Positions 1-6,210 are shown, numbered from the stretch's first letter. The stretch is 6,211 bases of DNA from Spirochaetales bacterium (GCA_030642995.1 DAOWMR010000177.1:1-6211), one strand, 5' to 3'. A program made the numbers and translations. The notes: generated from the letters alone by a model not told the origin.

Positions 1-1
1 C

Positions 2-2881
2 CTGTCCCAGTCGTGGTGTGCGACGGATCTCCACGACGTCACCAACTGAAGCCTCAAGCGCCACGAGCCGTTCAACAACGACGAGGTTCCCGGTTGTTCG
101 CGACACGCTCCCGAGTAGCTTGTACTCCACCTCGGCCGCCGAGATATCACGAGACGCCAGTTCCACAATCTCGAAGATCTCATCTGCGATTGGCTGAATA
201 TCAGGCTGGCGTCGGAGGTAGCTCTCAACGGCCGCGCTGCCGTCCGGATCGTCTATGTTCTTCTTGACCTGTTCGGTGAGACCGGTCACATCTTCGAACG
301 CTGCTGCGCGCACTTCCGCCGAGGTTCGGTTCTCCGCCTGCGAAATCAGACCGGCGTAGATACGTTCCAGGTTCGTGGCCAGGCCGGGGAGAATCTCATT
401 TGCCGTCTCAATCCGGAGCGGAGTGAGAAGCCGGTCGCGTGCCGACTCAAAATTGCCGGCAGCCGCCAGGCGGACCGCCGTGATCTGCACACTCTGGTAT
501 CTTTCGCTCAGGGTCTCAATCTTGTCGTGGTACGCCTGGAGCAGGGCAACCTCTTCGCTGAGCTGATTGACCTGCGATTCCAGAGCAGTGCTTTCACCCG
601 AGACCACATTCCGCTGGTTTCGCAGGCTTGCGATCTGCTCCCGCAGGCCGCTGATCTGCTCCGTTGCCGCATCCAATTCGGTCTGTACGGTCTCCCGGTC
701 GTTTTCGGCGCTACGCAGATCGTTTTCGGTGTTGCGCAAATCACTTCGTACCGCTTCCATCTGAGTATCCAGGCTCGTGATGGATTCTTCACGCTGAGCA
801 ATCGTTGTGTTGAGCTGAACGATAGTCGCATTGAGAGCATCAATCTCGGCCTGGGTGGCAGCGGACGGTTCATCGGTGGGCTCGTCCGAGGGTATTTCCG
901 GTCGATCGGCCAAATCCTGCTGAAGCGAAGCGACTTGTTGCTCAAGTGTCGTTACCTGCTGCTGCAGGCCGGACGTCTGACTGTTGAGGCTCTCGACGTC
1001 AGACCGGAGCTCGGTCTCACTCTCTTCCAGCACAGCCGTGGCCTCTTCGAGCACGGCGGCACGTTCCCGCGCGGTTGACAGCGATTCCTGCAGACTGGTG
1101 GCCCGCGTCCGGGCGGTCTGCAAGTCGATCTGTACCGATGCAATCTGATCTTCGAGCTCCGTAACACGATCCTGGGCCGCGGTAAGGTCGCCCGCCCGAT
1201 CCGTGAGGGTCTCCTGGCGGGTAGCCAGCTGCCGACTCAGGGTATCAACCTGCGATTGCAGTTCCGTAATCGAGGCGTCTCGTGAGGAGACCTGGTTTTC
1301 TGACGTGAGCAGCCGCTGATTGAGCTCACTGATCCGTTGGTTGCGCGCGGCAAGATCTGCCTTCAGTTCATCCTCTAGATTCTGTTGCGCATCCAGGAGG
1401 TCCTGCTGATTCTGCCGAGTGGCGGAGCGGATCCCGGCTGCGACATCAAGGAGCGGATCCGCTTCGCTGTCGGAGATATCGGAGAGCGCCTGCAGGTACG
1501 AGGTGATGGCCGCTTCGCTGCTGCCGGCCGCGAGGAGATTCTGGGCCTCGCTCAGGGTGCTTTCCATGATGATCTGACGTCGATTTGCTTCAAGTTCCAG
1601 AATGCCGGGATAGACCTTCTCGAGGGACGGAATTGTGTTGAGCGCCTGTTGGTAGAGCGACCGGGCCTCATTGATTCGCCCGGCGGTCTTTGCGTCCTCG
1701 GCGAGCTGAACGACTCCAGCGGCGGTTGTGATCAGCTCTGCAGCGCGCTGCTGCTCGAGTGCAGCCTCCTCTTCATCGGAGGTTGTCAAGTCGCGCACCG
1801 CAATGTTGTCCTGCAGGACGTCTACTTCCTGGACCAAACCTCGAAGGGTCGAGGCCAGTGCGAGCTCGGTCCGACGGCGGCGCTCACCCTGTGCATCTAC
1901 TGTTGACTGATCGCGAAGCAAACGCTCAAGGGAGTCCAGCCCGCTGAGCGCCTCGTCCGAAAGGCCCTCCTGGATATCTTCCGCAATCACTGCGAAGCTT
2001 CCGAGGACCCGATCGGCCAGGAGCGATTCCTCTTCACGTAGCGCCTGGAGCTCCGAGATCCGGACCTGGGCTTCCTGTCCGGCCTCTTCAAGCGCCTCAA
2101 TTTCGGCGCCAAGTTCATCACGAAGCTGTTGTTCCCGGGCAGCTGCCTCCTCGGCAATTCGCGTGCGTTCCTCCTGGCTTGCCTGGAGGGTTTGCTCGAG
2201 CTGCGATTCACGAGCACTGAGTTCTGCCTCCAACGCGTCAAGCTCCACCTGCGCCTCCGCCCGGAAGCTGTCCAGTTGGGCCGCGAACTCCCGCTGTCGA
2301 TCAGACTCGATTTCCTGAAGTCGCGCGGCAATTGTCTCGTCGGACTGTCCGAGCCCGGCGAGGCGGGCACGCTCGGCTTCAAGCTCCGCATCCAGTTGCG
2401 CGCGCAACTCGGCTTCCCGATCGGCGACCTGGCTCTCGAGGTTTGCCTCCAGGTTCTGCTTCTCTTCGTCCAGTTGGGCAAGCTGTGAGTGTATCTGGTT
2501 TATCTCCTGGTCTTTCTGGGCGAGGCGCTGTTCGCTCTCTCTGAGGATCTCTTCAATGAGCTGAGTTTCAGCGCTGAAGTATGTGCGGCTCTCCAGTGCG
2601 ATGCTGTCCTCGCGTATCCGGAAGTACTCGGATATGAAGTAGATGCCTGCGACGATCGCCGCAACGGCAACAAGATTGATCACAACCGGGAAGAGAACCC
2701 CGGATCTCTGCGGACGGAGGTACTGTTCATCCAAAGGCTTGGACGTTTGACTCCCGGAGACGAGTGTCTCGATTTCCTTGAGGATCTCCTCTCGTTCCGC
2801 TTCCGGGATTTCGGTCTCGTCAAAAACAACCGACACGTCGCCGGCGGATGGCAGATTCTGATCGTTGCTGGGGTCAGCCAT
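2..2881 (-). CDS. Long coiled-coil single-pass membrane protein with TPR-like segments (C-terminus cut by window edge)
   Basis: I do not recognise a named family. The ATG at 2881-2879 opens a frame of 960 codons without a stop to the left edge, and an in-frame stop lies just upstream at 2893-2891. There are several parts. Residues 1-60 are an acidic, probably cytoplasmic tail. Residues 61-83 form one hydrophobic helix (VINLVAVAAIVAGIYF). Residues 100-290 and 490-800 are long Glu/Gln/Leu-rich heptad coiled coils. Residues 383-488 and 793-850 contain TPR-like helical pairs such as GRINEARSLYQQAL. Residues 658-675 are a Pro/Asp/Glu-rich hinge. Residues 917-960 look like a small beta domain ending in VGDVVEIRR. 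The single N-terminal membrane anchor followed by rods suggests an envelope-spanning or scaffold protein. That is inference, and topology is not settled. AGAAGAG before the ATG is a poor, very close Shine-Dalgarno match. A transposase gene lies 91 bp upstream in the same direction. The gene itself is confident; its function is unknown. Confidence 0.9.
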   Translation of the reverse strand, partial: MADPSNDQNLPSAGDVSVVFDETEIPEAEREEILKEIETLVSGSQTSKPLDEQYLRPQRSGVLFPVVINLVAVAAIVAGIYFISEYFRIREDSIALESRTYFSAETQLIEEILRESEQRLAQKDQEINQIHSQLAQLDEEKQNLEANLESQVADREAELRAQLDAELEAERARLAGLGQSDETIAARLQEIESDRQREFAAQLDSFRAEAQVELDALEAELSARESQLEQTLQASQEERTRIAEEAAAREQQLRDELGAEIEALEEAGQEAQVRISELQALREEESLLADRVLGSFAVIAEDIQEGLSDEALSGLDSLERLLRDQSTVDAQGERRRRTELALASTLRGLVQEVDVLQDNIAVRDLTTSDEEEAALEQQRAAELITTAAGVVQLAEDAKTAGRINEARSLYQQALNTIPSLEKVYPGILELEANRRQIIMESTLSEAQNLLAAGSSEAAITSYLQALSDISDSEADPLLDVAAGIRSATRQNQQDLLDAQQNLEDELKADLAARNQRISELNQRLLTSENQVSSRDASITELQSQVDTLSRQLATRQETLTDRAGDLTAAQDRVTELEDQIASVQIDLQTARTRATSLQESLSTARERAAVLEEATAVLEESETELRSDVESLNSQTSGLQQQVTTLEQQVASLQQDLADRPEIPSDEPTDEPSAATQAEIDALNATIVQLNTTIAQREESITSLDTQMEAVRSDLRNTENDLRSAENDRETVQTELDAATEQISGLREQIASLRNQRNVVSGESTALESQVNQLSEEVALLQAYHDKIETLSERYQSVQITAVRLAAAGNFESARDRLLTPLRIETANEILPGLATNLERIYAGLISQAENRTSAEVRAAAFEDVTGLTEQVKKNIDDPDGSAAVESYLRRQPDIQPIADEIFEIVELASRDISAAEVEYKLLGSVSRTTGNLVVVERLVALEASVGDVVEIRRTPRLGQ
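699..740 (-). repeat. Tandem 21-bp duplication encoding two consecutive heptads
   Basis: Two adjacent 21-bp units, 699-719 and 720-740, both start TCGTTTTCGG on the plus strand and match at 17 of 21 positions. On the minus strand they encode LRNTEND and LRSAEND (residues 715-728). Each unit is exactly one heptad, so the coiled-coil register is kept. This looks like a recent in-frame heptad duplication within the rod. Confidence 0.7.
2633..2701 (-). other. Transmembrane helix of the coiled-coil protein
   Basis: Residues 61-83 are an uninterrupted hydrophobic run (GVLFPVVINL, VAVAAIVAGI, YFI). Basic residues come just before it (LRPQRS) and a mixed-charge stretch just after (EYFRIRED). It is the only such segment in the 960 residues. 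With about 60 residues ahead of it, it reads as a signal anchor rather than a cleaved signal peptide. Confidence 0.85.
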
Positions 2882-2882
2882 A

Positions 2883-2918
2883 CTCTTCTGTTATCGGTCG
2901 CCGGTCGGGTTGGCACAA
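2883..2918 (-). promoter_or_regulatory. Weak candidate sigma-70 promoter for the coiled-coil gene
   Basis: On the minus strand, TTGTGC (2918-2913) is followed after a 17-bp spacer by GATAAC (2895-2890). Matches to TTGACA and TATAAT are 3/6 and 4/6. Transcription would begin only one or two bases before the ATG at 2881, giving an almost leaderless mRNA. The spacing is ideal but the hexamers are poor, so this is tentative. It overlaps the left IS-flanking repeat. Confidence 0.2.
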
Positions 2919-2925
2919 GCTTTTC
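2915..2925 (+). repeat. Left copy of probable target-site duplication (11 bp, imperfect)
   Basis: ACAAGCTTTTC directly abuts the left inverted repeat and matches ACAAGGTTTGC at 4195-4205 at 9 of 11 positions in direct orientation. Other duplication lengths tried by eye (8 and 9) do not match. The differences are C2920/G4200 and T2924/G4204. Confidence 0.65.
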
Positions 2926-2949
2926 GAACTGCCGCGAAGAATGGGGATA
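2926..2949. repeat. Left terminal inverted repeat of the IS (24 bp)
   Basis: It reads GAACTGCCGCGA at its outer end and ATGGGGATA at its inner end on the plus strand. All 24 bases are the exact reverse complement of 4171-4194. Identity stops at once on the outer side (C2925 would need G at 4195, which is A), which fixes the boundary. Confidence 0.95.
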
Positions 2950-2972
2950 TCCGGCGGCGATAGGCTATTGGG

Positions 2973-4100
2973 TCAGGCAACCAGGTATCTCGGTAGATAA
3001 TCCCACCCCTCTCTAAACGGTCGTTCGATCATTCGTAACCAGAGCACCAGCGGTGGTCCGAACAAAGCGCTACGAGTTCTGAATCGGCGCCTGCTCCAGA
3101 TACCTTTCTGTGCTCGCTCGACCCGTAATCCTTCGATCTGCGCGGCCTGGTAGTGCATCGTGGTGTCGGCGGCCGGCTGGGTGATCCGATAGCGTTTGTG
3201 GTAGTTGTAGTGGAAACACCACACCCAGAAGCGTTCCATGGATCGATTCGGATTGCGGGCGAAGCGCACGGTTTCACGCACGTGTTCAGCCAGATCGATG
3301 CGGATCTGCCGATCGATGGTGTTCATCGCCGCGAGCGGATTCGCTCCGGTGCGCGGGAGACAGGAGTTGGTTTGACGGTGTACCACCCGAGCGGTGTGAC
3401 TCAACTCATACCACCACCCGTGAGCCCCCAGGGCCCGAGTGTAGGCGCGGTGCTCATCGGTATCGAGCACGGTGAGTTGCTGTGCCGAACCGGCGACCGC
3501 CCGGCAAACCACGTCGCAAATCTCTGTGAAGGCGTGAGTCAACGCCTTCGGGTCGGCACGGAAGGTCTGTTCCAAGTGCACCCGTCGATGCTTCTGCCCC
3601 GCGGTCATTCGTCCTGCACGCCGAAGGCTCGATGCGGTTGCTGCATAGATAAATCGACTGCGAGCGCCGGCGAGCACGGTGATGTTGTTCGGCACGTATT
3701 GGCTCACCCAGTAGCTCTGCAGCCCGTCCGCACACAGATCCTCTCGCACCGACAGCCCGTCCATCACAGCACTCTGTAGTGCCACCGCCTGTCGGGCAAA
3801 GCGCATGATCTTGTTCCCGATTGTCTCGTATCCTACTCCCAGGTAACGGGCCATCTGTCGTACTCCACAGCAACTGCCCACAAGTCCAACCAACCTGTGG
3901 TAGTCCACCCGGCGTTTCGCATAGTAGTCGATGTCAAAGCTCTGGGTGCTGAAGCCTCTGCCGCACAGGGAGCACCGGTATCGTTGTATCCGACCGCGAA
4001 GGGCACTGCTGTAGGTGCCGTTGCGTACCCACCATCGCGATCGCGGTGGTTCGTGATGAGCCTCACACCCGCTGTTTGGGCAGAACTGAGGAGTCTGCAT
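2973..4100 (-). CDS. IS transposase, zinc-ribbon plus DDE-type (375 aa)
   Basis: This protein should catalyse cutting and joining of the IS ends. The N-terminus has a zinc ribbon, C7-x4-C12 and C43-x2-C46 (CPNSGCE and CSLCGRGF). A helix-turn-helix-like region follows at about 66-105 (GVRQMARYLGVGYETIGNKI). The RNase-H-like catalytic part has D125 (ADGLQSYW), then two beta-rich strands, and D215 (VLDTDEHRAY). The third acid is less clear: D263 (NTIDRQIR) or E276 (HVRETVRF), followed by a basic, aromatic motif (HYNYHKRYRI). That tail resembles the IS1 C-terminal order. I chose the ATG at 4100-4098 because AAGGAGG at 4117-4111 lies 10 bp before it. The in-frame ATG at 4109 is 1 bp from that site and a TTG at 4127 precedes it. 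The frame is intact with a TGA at 2975-2973, so it is probably active or recently active. Confidence 0.9.
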   Translation of the reverse strand: MQTPQFCPNSGCEAHHEPPRSRWWVRNGTYSSALRGRIQRYRCSLCGRGFSTQSFDIDYYAKRRVDYHRLVGLVGSCCGVRQMARYLGVGYETIGNKIMRFARQAVALQSAVMDGLSVREDLCADGLQSYWVSQYVPNNITVLAGARSRFIYAATASSLRRAGRMTAGQKHRRVHLEQTFRADPKALTHAFTEICDVVCRAVAGSAQQLTVLDTDEHRAYTRALGAHGWWYELSHTARVVHRQTNSCLPRTGANPLAAMNTIDRQIRIDLAEHVRETVRFARNPNRSMERFWVWCFHYNYHKRYRITQPAADTTMHYQAAQIEGLRVERAQKGIWSRRRFRTRSALFGPPLVLWLRMIERPFREGWDYLPRYLVA

Positions 4101-4110
4101 GGCTATCATT

Positions 4111-4117
4111 CCTCCTT
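4111..4117 (-). promoter_or_regulatory. Shine-Dalgarno site that fixes the transposase start
   Basis: AAGGAGG on the minus strand is the strongest ribosome-binding match near any start in the window. It is 10 bp from the ATG at 4100-4098 and only 1 bp from the ATG at 4109-4107. It lies downstream of the TTG at 4127-4125, which it therefore cannot serve. Confidence 0.75.
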
Positions 4118-4170
4118 GACCAATCAATCTCTGGTGTAACTCTTTACGTCGAAATCTCTTCTGTTGCTTC

Positions 4171-4194
4171 TATCCCCATTCTTCGCGGCAGTTC
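4171..4194. repeat. Right terminal inverted repeat of the IS (24 bp)
   Basis: It begins TATCCCCAT and ends GCGGCAGTTC on the plus strand, a perfect reverse complement of 2926-2949. It is the transposase-proximal end, 70 bp upstream of the preferred transposase start codon. Confidence 0.95.
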
Positions 4195-4205
4195 ACAAGG
4201 TTTGC
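4195..4205 (+). repeat. Right copy of probable target-site duplication (11 bp, imperfect)
   Basis: ACAAGGTTTGC directly follows the right inverted repeat. Nine of 11 bases match the left copy at 2915-2925. This copy keeps the TTGC that would form the -12 element of the inferred pre-insertion RpoN promoter, so it is the likelier ancestral version. Confidence 0.65.
4195..4205 (+). promoter_or_regulatory. Downstream half of a candidate RpoN (sigma-54) promoter split by the IS
   Basis: Joining plus-strand 2911-2914 (TGGC) to 4195-4205 (ACAAGGTTTGC) gives TGGCACAAGGTTTGC. The RpoN consensus is TGGCAC, five bases, TTGC; every strongly conserved base and the spacing match. It points to the cyclase. 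Transcription would start near 4217, leaving a leader of about 28 bases before the ATG at 4245. In the present sequence the -24 GG is replaced by TT from the inverted repeat (GTTCAC). The left copy (2911-2925) keeps TGGCAC but reads TTTC instead of TTGC. Neither copy is now a good promoter. The reconstruction is inference. Confidence 0.45.
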
Positions 4206-4244
4206 GATAAAGGTCGCTCTGGGGCGGGCCGACATTGATAGTGG

Positions 4245-5906
4245 ATGAGCATACGTCTCAAGATCATTTTCGTCGTGCTACCCCTCATGATCACTACAAT
4301 CCTGCTGGCAGGGGTGAGTTCGGCCTACTCCGCCCGTGCCGGCATCACTCGGGTCGCCGTCGAGGCACTCGGGTTCAAGGCGCAGGAACTGCAGAAGTAC
4401 GCGGATAACCAGTGGGATCTCCTGGTCGCCAACGACCTTGCGGAACAACGTGAGTACCTGGATGTGACCAAACTCGCCATTGAGTCCTACGCCGGGAGTC
4501 TCATCCGTAGCGAGACTGAGCTGATCTTTGCCGTGGATCGTGATGGACAGCTTGTCATGAACTCGGCGGAGATCGAGTTCTCCGACCCCGCCGAAATCAG
4601 TGTGCTGCGGCAGCGCGCCTCAGATGTGGAGGAAGGCTGGCAGGAAATCATTGTGGATGGCGAAACCCGAGTTGGGCAAGCCTTCCATTTTGGCCCATTC
4701 GATTGGTACGTCCTGGTTACTGATACCTCCGCAAACTTCTATCGCGAAGTGGACGAGATCAACAATCGTACCTACTTCATCCTCGGTGGCGCCACGCTCC
4801 TGGCCATCGTGATGCTGCTCGTCTTTGCGGGGGTCCTCATGGGACCGCTCTCCCGCATGGTCACTCTCATGAACGAGGTCAGGGAGACTAACGATCTCTC
4901 CCGGCGGGTTGACATTGAGTACAAGGACGAGATCGGGGCAATGGCACGGACCTTCAATATCATGCTCGCCGAGCTGGAAGGCGCTTACGATCAGATTAAG
5001 GGCTTCGCCTTCAGTGCCGTTGTTGCCCGACGCAACGAGCGCAAGATCCGCAGCATCTTCCAGAAATACGTGCCCAAGGATGTCATCGACCAGGTTCTCA
5101 GCAATCCTGACAGCGCCCTTGTCGGCGAAAATCGGGTGCTCGCCATCCTCTTCTCCGACATCCGCAGCTTCACAACCATCTCTGAGAGTTTCATGCCGGA
5201 TGAGCTCGTGAAGAGCCTGAATCGATATTTCGAGATAATGATCGATATCATCTACGATCATAACGGCACGCCTGACAAGTATATAGGTGATGCGATCATG
5301 GCGTTCTTCGGCGCACCTGTTCACCACGAGAACGATTCGCTCGAGGCCGTGCGTGCCGCGCTTGAGATGCAGGTTGCACTTCGTCAGTTCAACGAGATGC
5401 ATATGAAAGAGGGCAAGCCCGCGTTCAAGACAGGCATCGGAGTAAACTACGGCGTGGTCACGGTTGGAAATATCGGTAGCGAAAGGAAGATGGACTACAC
5501 CATTATCGGTGATTCAGTGAACCTGGGCTCACGCCTCGAGGGTCTGACGAAGGAGTACCACCAGGACGTCATTTTCAGCGAATCGGTGTTCCGAAAGGTG
5601 AAAACTGAACTGCCTTGCCGGCTGCTCGATAAGGTTCAGGTCAAGGGAAAGACGAGCGGAGTGAGCATCTACACGGCGGAACTCAAGCTCGCACCACGCC
5701 AACAGAAGGCCTGGGGTTTCCACCATGCCGGGATGAAGCGCTACCTGACTCAGGAGTTCCGGGAGGCGGCCAAGTACTTTGCTGCAGTCCGGAAACTTCT
5801 GCCCAATGACTACCTGGCGGAGCTTTACATAGGCCGCTGTAAAGAGTACCTCAAATCACCGCCGGGACCGGACTGGAACGGCGTGGCGATTATGACCAGC
5901 AAATAG
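4245..5906 (+). CDS. Membrane class III adenylate cyclase with sensor, HAMP and C-terminal TPR-like tail
   Basis: This enzyme should make cyclic AMP from ATP at the inner membrane in response to an external or periplasmic cue. Residues 7-29 and 176-198 are membrane helices. Residues 30-174 between them form a Cache-like sensor region (FAVDRDGQLVMNS, then VGQAFHFGPFDWYVLV). HAMP occupies about 199-250 and a helical linker with FQKYVPKDVIDQVL leads into the catalytic domain (295-480). Metal-binding aspartates are D305 (FSDIRSFT) and D349 (KYIGDAIMAFFG). Adenine-selecting K345 and D417 (MDYTIIGD) and transition-state N426 and R430 (SVNLGSR) are all present, so it is predicted active as a homodimer and specific for ATP. 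Residues 487-535 form a TPR-like helical pair. The start at 4245 gives a normal basic-then-hydrophobic N-terminus; no clear Shine-Dalgarno precedes it. It is divergent from the coiled-coil gene, with the IS between them. Confidence 0.95.
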   Translation: MSIRLKIIFVVLPLMITTILLAGVSSAYSARAGITRVAVEALGFKAQELQKYADNQWDLLVANDLAEQREYLDVTKLAIESYAGSLIRSETELIFAVDRDGQLVMNSAEIEFSDPAEISVLRQRASDVEEGWQEIIVDGETRVGQAFHFGPFDWYVLVTDTSANFYREVDEINNRTYFILGGATLLAIVMLLVFAGVLMGPLSRMVTLMNEVRETNDLSRRVDIEYKDEIGAMARTFNIMLAELEGAYDQIKGFAFSAVVARRNERKIRSIFQKYVPKDVIDQVLSNPDSALVGENRVLAILFSDIRSFTTISESFMPDELVKSLNRYFEIMIDIIYDHNGTPDKYIGDAIMAFFGAPVHHENDSLEAVRAALEMQVALRQFNEMHMKEGKPAFKTGIGVNYGVVTVGNIGSERKMDYTIIGDSVNLGSRLEGLTKEYHQDVIFSESVFRKVKTELPCRLLDKVQVKGKTSGVSIYTAELKLAPRQQKAWGFHHAGMKRYLTQEFREAAKYFAAVRKLLPNDYLAELYIGRCKEYLKSPPGPDWNGVAIMTSK

Positions 5907-5928
5907 GCTGAGCCGGTTCGGCTCAGCC
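5906..5928. terminator. Hairpin between convergent genes, probable bidirectional terminator
   Basis: The perfect 10-bp stem GGCTGAGCCG pairs with CGGCTCAGCC around a GTT loop. It begins at the last base of the cyclase stop codon. Neither side carries a convincing T run: the plus side continues CGCAGTG, and the minus side reads TATTTGC. It could be an intrinsic terminator of weak form or an RNA 3-prime-end stabilising stem. A smaller stem follows at 5936-5948 (TCGCC, TTT, GGCGA). Placement in a 70-bp convergent gap supports a role in ending transcription from both genes. Confidence 0.6.
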
Positions 5929-5976
5929 CGCAGTGTCGCCTTTGGCGAACTACACGGCTGCGGCCGCGAGGGCGAC

Positions 5977-6210
5977 TCAATCCCAGAATTCAGGTGCGGT
6001 GGGCGGCAGGGTTTCGGTGTCGTGATTCAATACAACGTTCCAGTCGAATCCGGGGTCAGGCTCAATCATGCCGTTGAGGTCAAGGTCGGCGCGGATGGTG
6101 TTTGGGTTGTCCGTGCTCACTGCAAAGCCGTTGAGTGTAACGATTGCCACATCGTGGTCCGTTGCCTCTTCAACCGTGCCGTTTCCATCCACATCGCCGA
6201 TCAGCCGTCC
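5977..6210 (-). CDS. C-terminal fragment of a protein ending in a dockerin/EF-hand-like module (start lies beyond the right edge)
   Basis: The last 77 residues of a larger gene are present; the frame is open to the right edge and stops at TGA 5979-5977. The fragment has two calcium-loop-like motifs about 36 residues apart. The first is GDVDGNGTVEEATDHD (D-x-D-x-N-G-x-V). The second is ADLDLNGMIEPDPGFD (D-x-D-x-N-G-x-I), followed by WNVVLNH. Paired loops of this kind are typical of type I dockerins, where they bind calcium and, in cellulosomes, dock to cohesin. Here the acidic residues that close each loop are spaced further out than in the classic 12-residue loop. It may therefore be a divergent dockerin-like or EF-hand repeat. 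Such modules usually end secreted or surface proteins. A GTG at 6192 is in frame but unlikely to be the start, because it falls inside the first loop. Confidence 0.75.
   Translation of the reverse strand, partial: GRLIGDVDGNGTVEEATDHDVAIVTLNGFAVSTDNPNTIRADLDLNGMIEPDPGFDWNVVLNHDTETLPPTAPEFWD

Larger units (their letters stand above)
2926..4194 (-). mobile_element. Complete insertion sequence, 1269 bp, IS1-like architecture
   Basis: The element is bounded by perfect 24-bp inverted repeats (2926-2949 and 4171-4194) and carries one full-length transposase on the minus strand filling about 89% of its length. Immediately outside the ends are 11-bp direct repeats with 9 of 11 matches. The combination of an N-terminal zinc ribbon, HTH, DDE-type domain and a target duplication of this size resembles the IS1 superfamily, but I cannot assign a named IS. 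It sits in the short gap between two divergent genes. No passenger gene is present, and no obvious terminator separates the transposase stop from the coiled-coil gene downstream. Confidence 0.93.

Noticed and set aside
527..1078. Plus-strand open frame of 183 codons
   Set aside because: It lies wholly antisense to the 960-codon coiled-coil gene, whose frame gives coherent heptads throughout. The antisense product is compositional shadow with no recognisable domain.
1385..1906. Plus-strand open frame of 173 codons
   Set aside because: It is antisense to the same coiled-coil gene, with no ribosome-binding site or domain, and is explained by GC-biased codon use on the other strand.
2489..3016. 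Plus-strand open frame spanning the coiled-coil gene start and the left IS end
   Set aside because: It crosses an IS boundary and is antisense to the membrane-helix region. Its hydrophobic look comes from the complement of acidic coiled-coil codons.
3153..3779. Plus-strand open frame of 208 codons inside the IS
   Set aside because: It is antisense to the transposase catalytic domain and has no family features.
2883..4165. Ten-base direct repeat CTCTTCTGTT at 2883-2892 and 4156-4165
   Set aside because: It does not sit at the IS ends, and ten-base matches are expected by chance several times in a window of this size.
4192..4220. TTCACA at the IS-flank junction as a -35 box creating a hybrid outward promoter for the cyclase
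   Set aside because: The hexamer matches 5 of 6, but there is no -10-like sequence at 16-18 bp; GATAAA at 4206-4211 is only 8 bp away.
4620..5402. Minus-strand open frame of 260 codons
   Set aside because: It is antisense to the cyclase HAMP and catalytic region. Length alone is the only support.
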